Of a stretch of DNA of 64,000 nt, positions 51,201 to 64,000 are shown piece by piece (position 1 is the stretch's first letter; each line of letters starts with the position of its first letter). The notes under the pieces are model-generated. The model ran no database searches and had not been told where the DNA came from. It saw nothing but the letters and a program-made list of their open reading frames with translations. Location of the stretch: assembly GCA_025403435.1 (NCBI GenBank), contig CM046350.1, positions 14,103,612 through 14,167,611 of the forward strand, given 5' to 3'. The translations under genes and the position numbers were made by a program. The stretch comes from Artocarpus heterophyllus (lineage: Eukaryota; Streptophyta; Magnoliopsida; Rosales; Moraceae).

Positions 51201-51472
51201 CTGCCGAACTTGAAAGTCTGACCTGCTGAACTGTCCTTAAAATACAATACATCATAGTATGCAAGTCATCATTGCATCATAAATAAACATACATTGAAAT
51301 TAACATGAACACTTGAGCACATCACTTTCACGCGATCGTCACCTCTCATAAAACTTAAAATAAATAGTTAGTAACATAAAATCATTAATCATAACATATA
51401 TCAATAAGAAAATTACTTAACGTCGTTACTAACTTAGCATAATCCGTTACATAAAAATAGGTGGGTGTTACA
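48204..51472 (-). mobile_element. Solo LTR 1 of a 3.1-3.3 kb family, minus orientation, in copia gag
   Basis: 3269 bp, ends TGAAACACCCC and GGTGGGTGTTACA, flanked by AATTA. It is homologous along its length, in reverse, to 53961-57030: for example GACGATCGC near 51340 in reverse complement and 54103-54111 direct, and the ATCATCATTGTAGGCGCGC block at 49100 against GCGTGCCTACAATGATGAT at 56070. TCGGCAGGCCGA-type dyads cluster near both ends (48478-48625 and 51098-51235). There is no coding region, primer site or partner LTR, so it reads as a solo LTR, probably gypsy type. Short frames inside (for example 50142-50417) lack any domain. Confidence 0.8.
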
Positions 51473-53960
51473 AATTAAGTATGGTAGGACTTCTATCAGA
51501 CTTAAAGAGGTTCTGTTTGCTCTAAGATTAAGGGATCTGGAATTAAAAAAATGAGAAATAGATGTCATCAAGTGGGGAAAACTACCTTGCTAGAAGCCGG
51601 AGTAATCAACAAAATGAAAATCAAAGATTTAGAGGGTCTACCAAGAGCAGAAGAAGGTCTAGTTCTAGTGTGCCAAACAGTTCAAGAAAGAGTTATTTCT
51701 GTGAAAAAATTGGCCATATCAAGAAGGAATGCTATTCTTGGTTGAAGAAGAACATGGAAAAGAATGGCTCAAAAAGTGAAGTCTCTGACTCTGTAAATCT
51801 TGGTGATGGATATGATAGTGGGGAGGTTCTTGTTTTGTCTACTGATTACAATTAGCAAGACTAGATATTGGATTCGGGCTGCACATACCACATGACTTAC
51901 AACAAGGAGTGGCTCTTTGATTTCAAACCAGTAATTGGAGGGAAGGTAATGATGGGAGACAATCACACCTGCACCGTGGAAGGAATTGGGACAATAAGCT
52001 TCAAGATGTTTGATGGAATAATCAAGCATCTCAAGAACGTGAGATATGTTCCAAGTCTCATAAGAAATTTAGTTTCCTCTGGAATGCTTGATGATGCTGG
52101 TTATGTCATCAAAACTAAAGGTGGAAAAATGAAGGTTCTAAAGGGCTCCTTAGTGGTAATAAAAGGCTAAAAAAGGGATGGTTTATATCATATGGCAGCA
52201 GAAACACTCACTGGGAAAACGGCTGTGGTGACAACACCTGAAGATATTCGGTAAATATTATGGCATCGAAGGCTTGGTCACATTAGTGACAAGGGATTAC
52301 AAGTTATGCAAGAACAAAAACTACTTGGCAAAGGGAAAATCAGCAAAGTAGACTTTTGTGAGTATTGCATTCTTGGAAAGCAACATAAGCTGAAGTTCAA
52401 GACTGCAAAGCATGAGTCCAAGGCCATATTAGAGTATGTACATTTTGATCTATGGGGTCCCGAAAGGGTATCAACACATGGAGGTAACTCTTACTTTCTG
52501 TCTATTGTTGATGATTTTTCTAGAAAAGTTTAGGTCTATTTACTTAAAAATAAAAATGATGCTTTTAATAGGTTCAAACAATGGAAAATATGACAGAAAA
52601 GAAATTGAAAACCTTAGGACTGATAATGGACTAGAATTCTGTAATATCTCTTTGATAATTACTGTAAAGAAAATGGAATCCAAAGGCACAGGACGGTGAG
52701 GAAAACCCCACAACAAAATGGGGTTGCTGAGCGTATGAATAGAACCTTAATGAACAAGTCTAGATGCATGTTGTTTGGGGCTGGTTTACCAAAGAGTTTT
52801 TGGGGGGAAGTAGTTATGACTGTCGCTTGTTTGGTCAATAGAAGCCCTTTTAGTGCCATTGATTTTAAAACTCCCAAAGAAAAATGGACAGGAAAACCTC
52901 TTAATCTTAGTCACCTAAGGCCTTTTGGGTGTGCAACTTATGCTCACCAATCTAAGGGAAAACTAGATCCTAGATCTATTAAATGTGTTTTCTTAGGTTA
53001 CCCTCAAGGTACTAAGGGATATAGATTATGGATTAAAGATGGAAAGATTTTAAAACCATTATAAGTAGAGATGTTATCTTTAATGAAAATATTTTTCCTT
53101 GTTTAAATGATACTAACAATGCTACAGGAAAGGATTTCTCTAGTACTAACAATGCAGGTACACTAGAAAGTCAAGTCTTAGTGGACAATATTCAGGTGGA
53201 GCCTTATTGTGATGACAACATTCAAGTGGAGCCAATACAGGAGGATTCCACTTCAATTAATGCAGGGCAATTATCACAAGATGTCATTGATAGTACTAAA
53301 CAAGGTAGTAATCAGATATGTCAGCAAGGAAGCATTGAAGTGGATGAGCCTGATCAAGAGCAACTTCAGAACACTTTAACTAATTACCAGTTTACAAGAG
53401 ATCGTCATAGAAGGATTGTTAAGCCCACTCAAAGATTTGGTTTTTCGGCTTTGACATGTATGCTAGCCTATGCCTTTATCACTGCGATGAATCTGAGTAA
53501 GAAAGAACCTAACAGCTACAAGGAGGCTGCAAAACATTGGGTGGCTGCAATGAAAGAAGAGATGACTTCTCTTTGCAGGAACAACACATGGTCAATGGTT
53601 AAAAGGCCTAAGTAGAAATCAATTGTTGATTGTAAATGGATCTACAAAATTAAGGAAGGTACTGTGGGAGGTGAACCAGTGAAGTATAAAGCCAGATTAC
53701 TAGCTAAGGGGTTTACACAGAAGGAAGGAGTGGACTTCAATGAAATCTTCTCACATGTGATCAAGTATAAGACAATAAGGATAATCTTCTCCTTGGTAGC
53801 TCAATTTGACTTAGAAATTGAGTAGATGGACGTTAAAACTGCATTCCTACGTGGCGAGCTAGATGAAGAGATTTTCATGGAGTAGCCTAAGGGTTTTGAA
53901 GTGCATAAAGGTAAGGATATGGTTTGTCTTCTGAAGAGATCCCTGTATGGCCTCAAGCAG

Positions 53961-56900
53961 TGTAACACCCACCAATTTTGATGTAACGAAATCATGTTAA
54001 GTTAGTAACGACGTTAAGTAAATTTTATTAATAATTTAAGTTATATGTTATGATTTATGATCTTAATGTTACTAATTATTTATTCTAAGTGTTATGACAG
54101 GTGACGATCGCATGGAATCGATGTGCTTAAGTGTTCATGTTAATTTTAATGTATATTTATTTATGATACAATGATGACTTGAATGTTATAATGTATGGTA
54201 TTTTAAGGACAGTTCGGCAGGCTGAAAAGTCTGCCAAGAATTGGCAGGCCGAACTGTGCAGTCGGTAGGCCGATGACAGTTGACGAGCAGTCAGCTGAAA
54301 TCTCTCCAAATTTATGGATGAGATAATTACGTTGATTGGGTGTTTTAATGTGATTAATTGGTATAATTATGGATTAATTTCCTCATTTAAGGAAATAAAA
54401 CGTTTGACTTGGCATTGATTGAATGTAATTGAGATGGTTTCCTATTTTGAAAAAGTGAAATCTGGTAAGTGAGACCAATTGATTCGACTCTCCCTCAATC
54501 CTCTCCACTTTCCATGTGAAGCTAGCCTCAATTTTAGTTAGAAAATTTCTGACTTAATGGAGAGTTTTGACTCTTTTTTTTACGTTATGCTCATTATGTT
54601 AATTTCTTCTCTCTCTCTCTTCCTCTCACATATTCTCTCTCTCATTCTGAGACGTTTCTTTTATTCTTCTCTTCTTCTTCTCTTCTCCATGTTTTCTAAT
54701 CCTTCTTTCTCTCAAAATTCTTTGCAAATAATTGAAAGAAAACTTGAGTTTTCTTTGGACGAATTCGAAGGAATTTGAGAAGAATCGTTTTGAGGTAAGG
54801 CTTGGTTTTCGGTTAAAGTTTTGAAATGAAATCCTTCTTGACATGCGATTGCCATATTTTTCTCTACAAAATTTCCGTTTACTCTGAATTTTTAATATGT
54901 TACTCATGTATGAGTTATGTGATGTTCCTCCAAATTTCACGTTATTTTGATATTTTTATGATAAGTTATGAATTTTCTATCGTCTACCACTCACAGTAAA
55001 ATATTGTTGTTTGGCTATGATACATGAAAATGTGAGTTTTGTTCAAGGGGTAAAAGTGTTTTGTTTGCTACAAAATTTAGCAAGAATGTACATGTATATG
55101 TTATGTTATGGACTGCAAAGTTTGGTAATGTTTTAATGAGTGAATTATGTGTGATGTAATTTTTATTGAGATTAGGTCAAGAAACTGTTTTAACAATATT
55201 ATTATTGGACTTTTGTTTTATGTGATATTCTATATGTTTAAATGATTTTATTGTTGATAAAATAATTTTATGACATTGAAATGTATGATAATAAGATGTT
55301 AGTATGAATTTTAAAATTAAAATATATGTGTTTTAATTGTTAGAAAATGTATTCAAAAGATTACTCACTACCTTATTATTATTGTTGGCAGATTTCATGT
55401 TTGAAATGTATGGTTTGTTTTTACAGACTTAATGTAATTTTTATGACTAAAGAAAAATCATGATAATATGTTTATGTATTAACTTTACCTCTGCCAAGTA
55501 TGGTGCCAAAAATATGTGTGAATGTTAAGTTTTTAAGTTTGTAATCTATGTAGGTCAGTGAAGTGTATGTGATGATGATTTTATGTTTGGATGGTTATGG
55601 TTATGAATTATGTTTGTATGAGATAAATGTATATGTGATGTAATATGAATGGATGTTATATTTATGATGATAAGTATTAATTTTATTTTGTATTTTTAAA
55701 TGAATAAATGACATGAATACACAAAGGAACGAGCACATCGAGACCGCGACGACGTCACCAATTCTTATAAGGTTAAGTAAGCTAGCTTCTAAGGTAAGTA
55801 CATTCTCACCTGCAACATGATGTGTTTTAAAAGGTTTGATGTTATGTTCATGATGATATTTATAATGATTTTATGATGATTTCCTTAAAGGATTTCTTAT
55901 GAAAGATTTTCATGATTTAAAGTTATGCATGTTTGATTATGGCAAATTTCAAAGCATGAAAGTTATGTATATATGTATCACCTAATAAGTGTTGCACACC
56001 AATGTTATGATATGATATGATATGATGTCATGTTTGGTTTAGGATTAGCTACCCTTCTCCTTTCATGACGGCGTGCCTACAATGATGATTATGGTGCAAC
56101 ACTTGGGCCCTTAAGATAAAATGGAATAAGTTTGAATATGGTTAAGTAATGAAAGATATGTTTCTATGAAACTGTGCTTAATGCACTATTATGATATAAT
56201 GATGATGATGAAGTTTATGAGATGTTTTTACATTGTGAGAAATATATGTACTTACTAAGCTTTAGCTTATTCAAGTTTATGTCATGTTGCAGATAAGGGT
56301 AAGAAAGCCATGGATTAGGCAGAGGACATGGGAAGGCGTGTGAGCATATGGAAGATGAATTGTTACCGAAAAAACGCCAATGAAACGAGTTTTTTTTACA
56401 ATTTAAGTTATGGTTAAACTATTTGAACATATTTTTATGATGTGTTTTAAAGAATCCAAGAACTATGTTCATTATTCTATTTTATCATTTTAAGAATTTG
56501 ATCTTCTGCATTTTGAAAGTTGAATTTGTTTTACAAATTAAGTCTTCTAAAGGTTTTTGGCTCTGTCGGCCTGCCGAACATCATTGGTCGGCATGCCGAT
56601 GAAAGTAAGTTCGGCCTGCCGATCTCATTGTCGGCCTACCGAACTTTGAAAGTTTTTAAGCTCAGTTTTGCAGAGCCTCTGCCGGCCTGTCGGTTGACGA
56701 TTTTCGGCCTGACGACCATGTTCGGCTTGCTGAAGTCCCAAGTTCGGCCTGCCAAACTGTGGGAGTAAATAGCTTTTAAATGATGTGATGTTTTATAAGT
56801 TATGATTTTACAATTTGGTATATTTACTTTATTAAAACAAGTTTATGATCAATAATAATGTGAAATTAAATTACGGATTAAATTAATGAATGTTGTTTTA

Positions 56901-57030
56901 AATTAAAAAAAAAAATGTATGTATGGATCCTGGTTATGATTTCCTTAACTACGTTTACATTTAAAGTTCAAATAAGTATGTAATGTATGAATGTAACGAC
57001 ATCTGTAATGTCCGTAAGGGGGGCGTTACA
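53961..57030 (+). mobile_element. Solo LTR 2 of the same family, plus orientation, in copia RT
   Basis: 3070 bp, starts TGTAACACCCACC and ends GGGGGGCGTTACA. The flanks AGCAG (53956-53960) and AGCGG (57031-57035) are a 5-bp target duplication with one later change; the RT reading LKQ..PRQW is restored across it. It carries dyad clusters at 54211-54275 and 56565-56760 and the ACTTACTAAGC block (about 56250) typical of gypsy LTR R regions. With solo LTR 1 it forms an inverted pair. Confidence 0.8.
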
Positions 57031-57250
57031 AGCGGTCCCCAAGGCAGTGGAACAAGTGTTTTGACTCCTTCATGATTGATCATGGTTTTAGCAAAAGCTC
57101 TTATGATTCTTGTCTGTATTATATAGGAAATAATAAAGAAAAAGCATAGTATCTTCTATTATAAGTTGATGATATGCTCCTTCTAAGTAAAAAGAAGCAT
57201 AAAATTGATAAGATGAAGGAGATGCTTCAGGTAGAATTTGATATGCAGAT

Positions 57251-57480
57251 TTTTTTTTTTCTTTTTGGTAAGGGAAATATGCATGCTATATAGGGAGGAA
57301 GATAAAGAAATAGTCCAAGATTTGCTCTAACTACCAAATCTTATCATATCAATTCAGGAAACCTTATCACAAAATCTAATTTTTTTAAAAGTCAAATTAT
57401 CCTTAATTTGAATGAGGAAAGAGATAAAAATAAACCAATTATTTAAAATTTCACAACAAATCAAATTAAATCATCAATGC
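57251..57480. other. Junction DNA, not recognised
   Basis: A short AT-rich stretch between the broken copia end and the LTR fragment. It may contain drifted sequence of the same LTR family, but I cannot align it with confidence. Confidence 0.4.
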
Positions 57481-57793
57481 CACAATGTTGGGAATTATCT
57501 GTTGATTTCCTATTAGCAGTCTTCGACTTGCCAATCGTTTTCCTCGGCCTGCTGAAGTCGTGAGGTTCGGCCTGTCGTTTTAGAGAGACAATACAATACA
57601 ATAAGACATTAATAATTATCATGTATACCATAATAAATGATATGAACATCTTGAGTACACCAATTCCACGTGACTGTCACCTGTCATAATACTTAAAATA
57701 AATGGTCAGTAATATTATTTGATAAGAAAAATACTTAATGTCGTTATATTTCTAACATTAACTGTTACACGAAAAAAAATGGTGGGTGTTACA
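57480..57793 (-). repeat. Fragment of the 3.1-3.3 kb LTR family
   Basis: It matches the first part of solo LTR 2 in reverse complement: dyads TCGGCCTGCTGA and TCGGCCTGTCG (57544-57576), the CACGTGACTGTCACCTGTCAT block (57667-57687, against ATGACAGGTGACGATCGCATG at 54094-54114), and the terminal GGTGGGTGTTACA (57781-57793). It truncates the left edge of CRK unit B. Confidence 0.75.
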
Positions 57794-57794
57794 C

Positions 57795-58225
57795 GTTGAC
57801 AGCTCCATTTAGCATCTAGAGGCATTGCAGGCGTTACAACTTTGTTAGATCAATCACTTGGAGCACCAGCGAATGAAGATCATCTTTCCTTCTCTATCAC
57901 TCTCTCCGGTTTCTCACAACAGATTGTCTTCTCCACGTGACGACAACGATGAAAGAGGTTCAATCTCAGCAACGGGGGCCTTCTCCGTTGCGATCAATGA
58001 AGGCAAGGTTCGCCAAAGTAGTACACGTTTCTGTTGCCACCACATCGTGCTTCTTCGCCTTTGGTGCAAATTGATGTTGAAGAAGGGCGATGGTAATTTT
58101 TGCATTTTCATTGGCCTAGTTCAAAGAACGTCAGACACACGAAGATGTTGACAGTGGAGAAGAGTAGGTGTAGGCAAAATTGGAAGAAAAAATAGGGTAT
58201 AAACTGCCGGCCATATGCCTAAAAG
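57795..58225. repeat. Duplicated segment of CRK unit B (gene-like but non-coding)
   Basis: The counterpart of 40740-41210. Shared blocks run in order, but indels (for example around 58005) move the frame relative to unit A. A coding role is therefore unlikely today. Confidence 0.65.
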
Positions 58226-58239
58226 TTAGTACAAAAATT

Positions 58240-59130
58240 TTAAGATTAATTACAAACCCCACCCCCCACCCCCCTCCCCCCTCGGGAACTATGGCCTTTG
58301 TAACACTTTGCTTTCCGAATTTTAAAACGTAACATCCATTCCCCTTGAAGTATGAATTAGACAAAAATAGTCATTCTGTTAGAATTTTAACGTTAAATTG
58401 ACAAACAATTTTAAAATTAGTATTTTAGCAATCCTAGTTATAAACATAACCAAAAAATTAAAAGTATAATAAAAATAGTCTTTATTGATTATTAAAAACA
58501 AAAAAAAAACATATTACTATTCGGATCCTTCTTTTTTTCAATATATAAAAATTTTCTTTAAAATTTGAGTAACTTTTTTCTCACTCAAAAAGTATTTTGA
58601 AATTTCAAAAGGTATAAATACCAATGAAAAATTCAAAAATATAAAAGAAATTTTATTAGAAACAACCAATGTTTTTTTTTTGAAAATTTTGTATTATATT
58701 TGTATTATGTTGAATATATTTGTTTAATATTCGTTTTTCATGTCACTAATATATATAACTTTTAAAATTTCAAAATATTTTTTGGGTGTGAAAAAATTGA
58801 TAAAATTTTGAAAAAAAATTTGGTATATATAAAAAAGAAGTATTCCTATTGCATAATAGTTTTAATTAATTTTGTTTTCAATAATCAATAGAGACTATTT
58901 TTATCATCATTTTAATTTTCATGGTTATTTTTATAACCAGAATTACCAAAATACTTCTAACTTTATAATCATTTGTCAATTATCTGTCAAATTTTTAACA
59001 AAATGACCATTTTTGTTAACAATTCATACGTTAAGGGAGAAACGGATGTTATGTTTTAGAGTTTGAAGGCAAAGTGTTACAAAGGCTATAATGCATAGGG
59101 AATTTTTTGTAACTAATCCAAATTTTTGTT
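58240..59130. mobile_element. Foldback element, about 890 bp with about 400-bp arms
   Basis: The left arm (about 58240-58640) and right arm (about 58735-59130) are imperfect inverted repeats. GCCTTTGTAACACTTTGC (58290-58307) pairs with GCAAAGTGTTACAAAGGC (59070-59087), AAAAATAGTC with GACTATTTTT, and TCTTTATTGATTATT with AATAATCAATAGAGA (near 58878-58892). The loop is only about 100 bp. Its right end is also present in unit A (41690-41780). A C-rich run lies at 58258-58282. No coding region is seen. Confidence 0.82.
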
Positions 59131-59189
59131 AAGGGTGAAGCATGGACTACCCAACCCAATTTCCAAAAAAAATAAATAAAAAGATGACT

Positions 59190-59720
59190 AACCTGAAACG
59201 ACAATAAACAGAGAAACTACGTGTAAGCAATAAATGATAAAGTTGTTGAAAACGACAATAATAAAGAACGACAATATAAAGAGAAAATGACACGAAGAAA
59301 CGATAAGAGTGGAAAACGACAATAAAGACATGAAATCAAGGAAAGGCAAGAATAAAAAACGACAAGGAACAAAATAAACACAGAAATTACGACACTGAAT
59401 AAACAATCGACGAGAGTATTAAAAAAACAATAAAAATGACCGGCAACGAATGTCTTACAACGAATAAAACGACAATAAAATAACAAAACGGCAGAAATGA
59501 ATAAACACTACAAAAGAAAAAAAAGGCAAAAAAGAAACAGCAATCACAGCATAGTAAAAAGAAACGGCGAAACAATGAGAAAGGAAAAAAAAGAAAAAGA
59601 AAAAAGAAACGGCAATATAGATAAAAACAACACAGAAATGAGTAAGCGACAATAATGTTGGAAGGGGAGAGGACATCGGTGATGGCATTTAAACAACAAA
59701 CGACTAGGAATGCAGAAATA
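59190..59720. repeat. ACGACAA-rich tract, copy B
   Basis: Near-identical to 41840-42420 (GACTAACCTGAAACGACAAT and onwards in both) with small indels. It lies 3' of the second intact CRK. Confidence 0.75.
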
Positions 59721-59829
59721 TAACTTAAGCTGAGTCTCCTTTTCAAAACAGAGGCCAAAATAAAAATAGGTTTAAAAAAAATTGGCACCTCCCTTTAATG
59801 GGTTTGGCCCACTCCTTTCTAATTATTTG

Positions 59830-59985
59830 ATTGAGAGGAAATTATATGCCATGTCAAAGTTGTTTTTATTTATGCTATATTTAAAAAAATTTATGCCATA
59901 TTATTTTACATATTACATGTGAAGTTATACTACAATAAATAAACATGCGTGACATTTATAGAAAGTAAATTTTAAAAGTAACAAA
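59830..59985 (-). repeat. Dispersed 170-bp repeat, copy 4
   Basis: Part of the duplicated unit; matches 42525-42700 (AAGTTGTTTTTATTTATGC; ACATTTATAGAAAGTAAATT). Confidence 0.65.
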
Positions 59986-60284
59986 AGAAAAACGAAACAA
60001 AGAAAATATTTCTAGTTGAGAGCACATAATTCAATAGGAAAAAAAGAATTTTGTTTGAGCAGAGCCATTGTGTGCACACAAATTCTGTGGCTATCAATGG
60101 TTGGAAGTCCCATGCGTACACTATCTTCCTTCCTTGGATTTACTCTATTCCATGTTGTCCCCTCAATTTCACATTATGTACTAAGGTCAACACCATTGTA
60201 AACACAAATTAAAAAAAAAAAACAAAAAAGAGGGGGTATTTAAGTAGATTCGATTATTCATATATGCAAGTAAATATGCTCACA

Positions 60285-63301
<3,017 letters not shown>

Positions 63302-63367
63302 TGGTTGTTTCTGATGTGGTGGTGCCAATGTAGATGAATGAAAATATTTGCTCTTTTTTGAGTTCAA

Positions 63368-64000
63368 GTGCTTTTAAAGCGTAGCAAACTTTGAAATATG
63401 CTAGCTGAAACAAAAAAATTGGTTACCGGTTTGAAATTGACAACTCTTTATGGAACCAGACCAAACTGTAGGAACACGTGGAATGGAGATATTGGCGGTG
63501 ATTAGTATAATATTTGATCGTGTAAGCTTGAAAAAATGCAGCTTTAAAATATTATAAGCCGCCACCGAATAATTTCTTGGTATTTACTTTTTTTACATTG
63601 TCCTTGTTCCCCATTTCTAAACTCCCCCGAGCGGTACAGTTTTCCATGCCTTGAGCAGAGAGGTTGCGTATTGCTTTAGACTTTTATAAAATATTATTTG
63701 AATTAGAATAAATCACATTGATTGTGAAGGGACTGTTGATTAATTGATCATCTTTGAAATTTTGTAGAGGGTGGATAAGAACAGGAGTAGAAAACTACAA
63801 ATTCCCCACTATAAAAAATTAAAAAATTAAAAAATTAATTTTGCTTTTGAATTAATTTGTTTTAGGATTTGCATCTTATAAATAGGACATTCATATTTAT
63901 TTTGAAGAATCGAATAAAATTTCTCTCTCTCTCTTTTTGTTTTTTGGCAATTGCAATTCTCTCTTTCTAGTAGGTTAGAATATTAACCAAAAAAAGAAGA
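63368..64000. promoter_or_regulatory. Upstream region of CRK unit B
   Basis: This is the presumed promoter of the unit B gene, running off the window. It resembles 46063-46560 and, more distantly, 38200-38520, so it is conserved in all three units. ACACGTGG (63474-63481) contains an ACGTG core that is also found upstream of the pseudogene at about 38270. No certain TATA box is seen on the minus strand. Confidence 0.45.

Larger units (their letters stand above)
47170..57250 (+). mobile_element. Old Ty1-copia element, 3'-truncated, with two nested solo LTRs
   Basis: A plus-strand copia element. A probable 5' LTR end lies at 47489 (..AATCCCAACA), followed by a mutated primer site with ATCAGAGC (47497-47504). 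Fragments of gag, protease, integrase and RT follow. Two solo LTRs of one family interrupt it, in gag (48204-51472) and in RT (53961-57030). The element breaks off at about 57250 within RT; RNase H and the 3' LTR are missing. The LTR start is unsure: TGTTGTAACTC at about 47173 or a point nearer 46945, since a TATAAAA-like box lies at 47070-47076. Many stops and frameshifts show age. Confidence 0.85.
47530..57250 (+). pseudogene. Decayed copia gag-pol in pieces
   Basis: Gag: 47530-47998 in two frames, continuing to 48203 and, after the first solo LTR, from 51478. CCHC knuckle in CEKIGHIKKEC (about 51698-51735). Protease with DSGCTYHMT (51871 on). Integrase zinc region and core: FCEYCILGKQHK (about 52350), HFDLWGP, VDDFSRK, then GVAERMNRT and the integrase end to about 53064. 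RT starts at about 53625 (WIYKIKEG; KYKARLLAKG; MDVKTAFLRGE) and reaches LYGLKQ at 53960. It resumes after the second solo LTR with PRQWNKCFDSFM (57037 on) and VDDMLLLS, then ends at about 57250. In-frame stops are frequent, for example at 53064, 53613 and 53823. Non-functional. Confidence 0.88.

Overview
The window is nuclear DNA of a flowering plant, almost certainly a eudicot. It has AT-rich intergenic DNA, interrupted genes with GT-AG introns, cysteine-rich receptor-like kinases (CRKs, plant-specific DUF26/Gnk2 proteins), and Ty3-gypsy and Ty1-copia retrotransposons primed by initiator tRNA-Met. I cannot name the species. I see no rRNA or tRNA genes, no CRISPR array and no bacterial features.

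Genes. There are three intact host genes and one dead one, all of the DUF26 family. A small two-domain DUF26 protein with a second exon encoding a hydrophobic tail lies at 24859-25859 (+). Two full CRK genes of seven exons and 687 codons each lie at 43000-45996 (-) and 60285-63301 (-). They are tandem duplicates with almost identical kinase halves. A third CRK at 30922-38149 (-) is a pseudogene, broken by a copia element in its kinase exon, a frameshift, a nonsense codon and two lost splice acceptors. All three CRK units share a downstream purine-rich tract full of ACGACAA motifs, so the locus grew by tandem segmental duplication.

Layout. 1-9880: AT-rich DNA with a candidate decayed solo LTR (1524-4167) and a MITE-like element. 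9884-20924: a young, structurally complete Ty3-gypsy chromovirus (TSD ATAAC, 2.17 and 2.15 kb LTRs). Its pol has one in-frame stop and its chromodomain is split by a nested solo LTR (16657-18626, TSD GTTGG). 20930-24850: repeats only. 24859-25859: the DUF26 gene. 26300-30600: repeat-rich DNA, including a GGTAGC/GCTACC array, an 800-bp foldback element and an ACGACAA tract. 30922-38149: the CRK pseudogene with a 4.25-kb copia element inside (31949-36197, TSD TCTCC) that lacks reverse transcriptase and RNase H. 40740-46000: CRK unit A. About 47170-57250: an old copia element holding two copies, in opposite orientation, of a 3.1-3.3 kb solo-LTR family. 57480-57793: a fragment of that family. 57795-63990: CRK unit B, with an 890-bp foldback element in its 3' flank.

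How it fits together. CRKs pair an apoplastic two-Gnk2 ectodomain with a cytoplasmic Ser/Thr kinase and generally act in stress and immune signalling. The cluster shows birth, divergence and death of paralogues in a retrotransposon-rich setting. The points most worth following up are: (i) amino-acid changes between the two intact CRKs cluster between residues 143 and 277 and are nearly all replacements, while the kinase exons differ almost only at silent sites; (ii) the two CRK promoters have been rearranged; (iii) GC-rich dyad arrays (CGGCAGGCCG, about 21-bp phased, and GCGCCTAGGCGC) recur in the LTRs of different retrotransposon families; (iv) several long inverted repeats could produce double-stranded RNA.
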